A stretch of DNA of 64,000 nt, from the NCBI RefSeq assembly GCF_009856415.1, contig NZ_WMEZ01000006.1, positions 124,001 through 188,000 on the forward strand, written 5' to 3'. Below, piece by piece: positions 61,809-64,000 of this stretch (positions within the stretch are counted from its first letter, which is position 1; every line of letters begins with the position of its first letter). Made by a program: the position numbers and the translations under genes. Source of the stretch: Halobacillus litoralis. GTDB lineage: Bacteria > Bacillota > Bacilli > Bacillales > Halobacillaceae. Below the pieces are notes generated by a model that saw only the letters and a program-made list of their open reading frames with translations, did no database searches and was not told where the DNA came from.

Positions 61809-62222
61809 TTATTGTACTTTTTTTCTTTTCCATTTCAGATACAGTTCAATCGCTGCATCTCCCCAGCGGAGTGCCTTTGTGACTTTTTCATCTCTTTCAT
61901 GAGAAGCATGTGCGACACTTTCAGAAACGCCTTGAATGGATTGATTGACATGACCGACCGTGGTACCAACATTGCCGAGCGCGTCCATCAGTCCGTCAAG
62001 CGTCTTCGTTTTGGTTTCAATATCTGAAGCGATGTGATTCGTTTTCTTAAGTAAGCTCTCTGACTCTGTCGTGATGCCCTGCATTTGTCCTTCGACTTTT
62101 TCTAACGTTTGAGAAACACTCGTCATCGTACTCGATGCAGCTTTCAGTGTTTTCACAACGAAGATGGCTATGAATGCAAAGGCAATGGCGATGATGAGTA
62201 AACTGATTCCCGCTAATGACAT
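61809..62222 (-). CDS. DUF948 (YtxG-like) membrane protein 2
   Basis: A 137-residue paralogue of the preceding protein. One helix (LAGISLLIIAIAFAFIAIFVV) is followed by a coiled region (TMTSVSQTLEKVEGQMQGITTESESLLKKTNHIASDIETKTKTLDGLMDALGNVG). It is the first gene of the cluster, with GAGGTG before the ATG. The function is unknown; an envelope-stress role is inferred from B. subtilis relatives. Confidence 0.85.
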   Translation of the reverse strand: MSLAGISLLIIAIAFAFIAIFVVKTLKAASSTMTSVSQTLEKVEGQMQGITTESESLLKKTNHIASDIETKTKTLDGLMDALGNVGTTVGHVNQSIQGVSESVAHASHERDEKVTKALRWGDAAIELYLKWKRKKVQ

Positions 62223-62735
62223 GACTCTTCACCTCTTTTATGTTTTAGGGATTTCTCTACCTGGTTTTTGGCCAATTAGAGAAAAAAGCCCCCGGAGCAT
62301 CTTGCCTCCAGCTGACCCTTTAATTCTTGTAAAGCTATACCACTAATCTTTTTCAATGAAACACTCTCCTAGTTAGAAGTTTATGTAAATCTAAAAAATA
62401 GTCCATTTTCCATATTATCAAGGAGGGAGCGGTTTCTTTCCTTTAGTTTGTGATGATGGATGCTGACATCTTCATCACAAATGTTAGAAGCCTTAGATAG
62501 CTCAGACCGTATCCCTTTAGCTAAAAACGTATCCATACATGGGTAGAACTCGATCGTTTTTCTTTGAATCTCCTATGGTAATCTGCACTTTATCCGTTGA
62601 AGGAAGAAACCAAAAACAGTATATAATTCTTCCAAACGACCAACACCCATTGATCTATTACTCTAAAAGTCCTATATTTGGAATCTTTTGTCTAAGTAAG
62701 GTTTTTCCATAAAAGGAAGAGGGAAGTACATATTT

Positions 62736-62750
62736 ATGCAAGCGCTTACT
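62736..62750. promoter_or_regulatory. cre site (CcpA) upstream of glgB
   Basis: ATGCAAGCGCTTACT fits the cre consensus WTGNAANCGNWNNCW at every defined position. It is about 215 bp above the glgB start. Confidence 0.8.
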
Positions 62751-62818
62751 TATAAACTTTGTTATAAAAGTAAGCAAGAATAATGAGTTTGTATAAAAAT
62801 TCGTCACGATTCGACAAA

Positions 62819-62833
62819 ACTTTTCAGAAAATT
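62819..62833. promoter_or_regulatory. CodY box upstream of glgB
   Basis: ACTTTTCAGAAAATT matches the CodY consensus AATTTTCWGAAAATT except at one position. Confidence 0.6.
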
Positions 62834-62963
62834 TTTATTAATAGCAATTGTAAAAGAGGTTTTCTGATTTTATGATGAATATAGGCAAAAATAAAACACG
62901 TAAATTTTTTGCATGTTCATCAACAGAAACTAAAAATCTACTAGTTTAAAGAGGAGTGATGGT

Positions 62964-64000
62964 GTGGTCCAAGATACAACTTTAGAGCATGATATCTATT
63001 TATTCCATGAAGGAAACCTCCGTTACAGTCACAGGCTGCTCGGGGCGCATCCGGAGACGAGAAATGGGGAGAAAGGTGTCCGTTTTGCCGTTTGGGCTCC
63101 GAATGCTGTTCAGGTGAGCGTCGTTGGGATGTTCAATGATTGGGACGGCCGGGAGAATCCGATGGAAAAAATCAATGATAACGGAATTTGGATCGCCTTC
63201 ATTCCGGGTCTTGAAAAAGGCACGATATATAAGTATGAGATATTAACGACTCACGGACATCTACAGTTGAAAGCGGATCCATATGCAATCTCCAGCGAGC
63301 TTCGACCTGATACGGCTTCTGTCGTCTACCCTCTGGAAAATTACTCTTGGGGCGATGAGGAGTGGATGAAGCAGAGAAAGGCGAAGAACCCCTATGAATC
63401 TCCAATGTCCATCTACGAGCTTCATCTAGGATCATGGAAAAACATCGAACCTGAGGTCTTTTATAATTACCGGGACTACGCTGACACAGTGATCCCTTAC
63501 GTCAAAGAACTAGGGTATACCCATATCGAACTCCTTCCATTGACAGAGCACCCTTTCGATCGTTCATGGGGTTATCAGGCGACAGGGTACTATTCTGTCA
63601 CCTCTCGTTATGGAACCCCCGATGATTTCAAATATTTTGTCGATCAGTGTCATAAATATGGAATCGGTGTCATATTGGATTGGGTTCCGGGGCATTTCTG
63701 TAAGGATGCTCACGGGTTACGCCGGTTTGATGGAGAAGCTCTCTATGAATATGCCAATCCTAGTAAGGCGGAGAAAACACAGTGGGGGACGCTTACGTTC
63801 GATTTTGCTAGAAACGAAGTCCAAAGCTTCCTTATTTCGAACGCGATCTACTGGCTGAAGGAGTACCACCTCGATGGTTTGCGGGTCGATGCCGTGGCGA
63901 GCATGCTTTATTTGGATTTCGGCAAGGAAGATGGCGAATGGGAGCTGAATGAGTACGGCGGTCGTGAAAATTTGGAAGCTGTATCGTTTATCAAAAAAAT
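62964..64000 (+). CDS. glgB: 1,4-alpha-glucan branching enzyme, 5' part
   Basis: Introduces alpha-1,6 branches in glycogen. The gene runs off the window; about 345 codons are present. The GTG start is 7 nt after GAGGAG. An N-terminal CBM48 domain (about 10-105) has GVRFAVWAPNAVQVSVVGMFNDWDG. The GH13 barrel opens with MSIYELHLGSWK; region I is HIELLPLTEHPFDRSWGYQATGYYS and region II is LDGLRVDAVASMLY, whose Asp is the nucleophile. The rest of a glycogen operon (glgC, glgD, glgA, glgP) is expected to the right. Confidence 0.96.
   Translation, partial: MVQDTTLEHDIYLFHEGNLRYSHRLLGAHPETRNGEKGVRFAVWAPNAVQVSVVGMFNDWDGRENPMEKINDNGIWIAFIPGLEKGTIYKYEILTTHGHLQLKADPYAISSELRPDTASVVYPLENYSWGDEEWMKQRKAKNPYESPMSIYELHLGSWKNIEPEVFYNYRDYADTVIPYVKELGYTHIELLPLTEHPFDRSWGYQATGYYSVTSRYGTPDDFKYFVDQCHKYGIGVILDWVPGHFCKDAHGLRRFDGEALYEYANPSKAEKTQWGTLTFDFARNEVQSFLISNAIYWLKEYHLDGLRVDAVASMLYLDFGKEDGEWELNEYGGRENLEAVSFIKK

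Larger units (their letters stand above)
62223..62963. other. Long intergenic region upstream of glgB
   Basis: The region holds 741 bp, AT-rich on the right. It contains a perfect cre site and a near-perfect CodY box (listed separately). I see no gene in it; short frames lack ribosome binding sites. Confidence 0.5.

Noticed and set aside
1-64000. CRISPR array, tRNA, rRNA, prophage or insertion-sequence transposase
   Set aside because: I searched by eye for regular spacer-repeat units, tRNA arms, rRNA-like stretches and transposase motifs on both strands and found none.

Overview
This 64 kb window is chromosomal DNA of a low-to-mid GC Gram-positive bacterium, most likely a moderately halophilic or marine Bacillaceae close to Halobacillus. 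The supports are strong GGAGG-type ribosome binding sites, sigma-A and sigma-D promoters, cre, CodY and PerR boxes, Bce-type and Des-type two-component systems, a PutB/PutC/PutR proline module, GltS-type and DAACS-type sodium symporters, and acidic secreted enzymes. The genus is inference. I see no rRNA, tRNA, CRISPR array, prophage or insertion sequence.

Layout. 1-7.4 kb: end of a sugar ABC permease, an unknown lipoprotein, an LrgA/LrgB pair, a membrane protein, a penicillin-binding-like serine hydrolase, malate:quinone oxidoreductase and a VOC protein. 7.5-13 kb: an MFS exporter with its TetR repressor and paired operators, an aldo/keto reductase, and the peroxide-defence pair ahpC-ahpF under PerR boxes. 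14-19 kb: a complete sucrose operon (SacT-type antiterminator, RAT plus terminator leader, sucrose PTS, fructokinase, sucrose-6-phosphate hydrolase). 19-27.6 kb: secreted Vpr-like protease, secreted lipase, several unknown proteins and lipoproteins, a Nudix hydrolase. 27.6-32.1 kb: a Bce-type antimicrobial-peptide sensing and detoxification module. 32.3-36.3 kb: branched-chain aminotransferase, a sigma factor encoded in two overlapping frames followed by a ClpP, and dapA behind a lysine riboswitch. 36.4-37 kb: two copies of a long palindromic intergenic repeat. 37-40 kb: MFS protein and chemoreceptor. 40.3-43.3 kb: the des-desK-desR membrane-fluidity system. 43.4-44.8 kb: UspA, then a microbial rhodopsin of the Anabaena sensory rhodopsin/xenorhodopsin type, flanked by copies of an undescribed 20-bp motif. 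45-49 kb: proline catabolism. 49-56 kb: CoA-disulfide reductase/rhodanese, DUF202 protein, drug MFS, GltS, DAACS symporter. 56-64 kb: YbjT-like protein, more palindromic repeats, a HemAT oxygen chemoreceptor under a sigma-D promoter, a YtxH/DUF948 envelope cluster and the start of glgB behind cre and CodY boxes.

The most interesting item is the rhodopsin. It has the retinal lysine (K211), a D76-T80-A87 helix-C triad, Pro207 where proton pumps have the second counter-ion Asp, and cytoplasmic Asp218. That combination marks the clade containing Anabaena sensory rhodopsin and the inward proton-pumping xenorhodopsins. No retinal-forming gene lies in the window. Other items of note are the 20-bp motif beside the rhodopsin and sucrose genes, the split sigma factor upstream of clpP, and a family of palindromic repeats with nested second elements.
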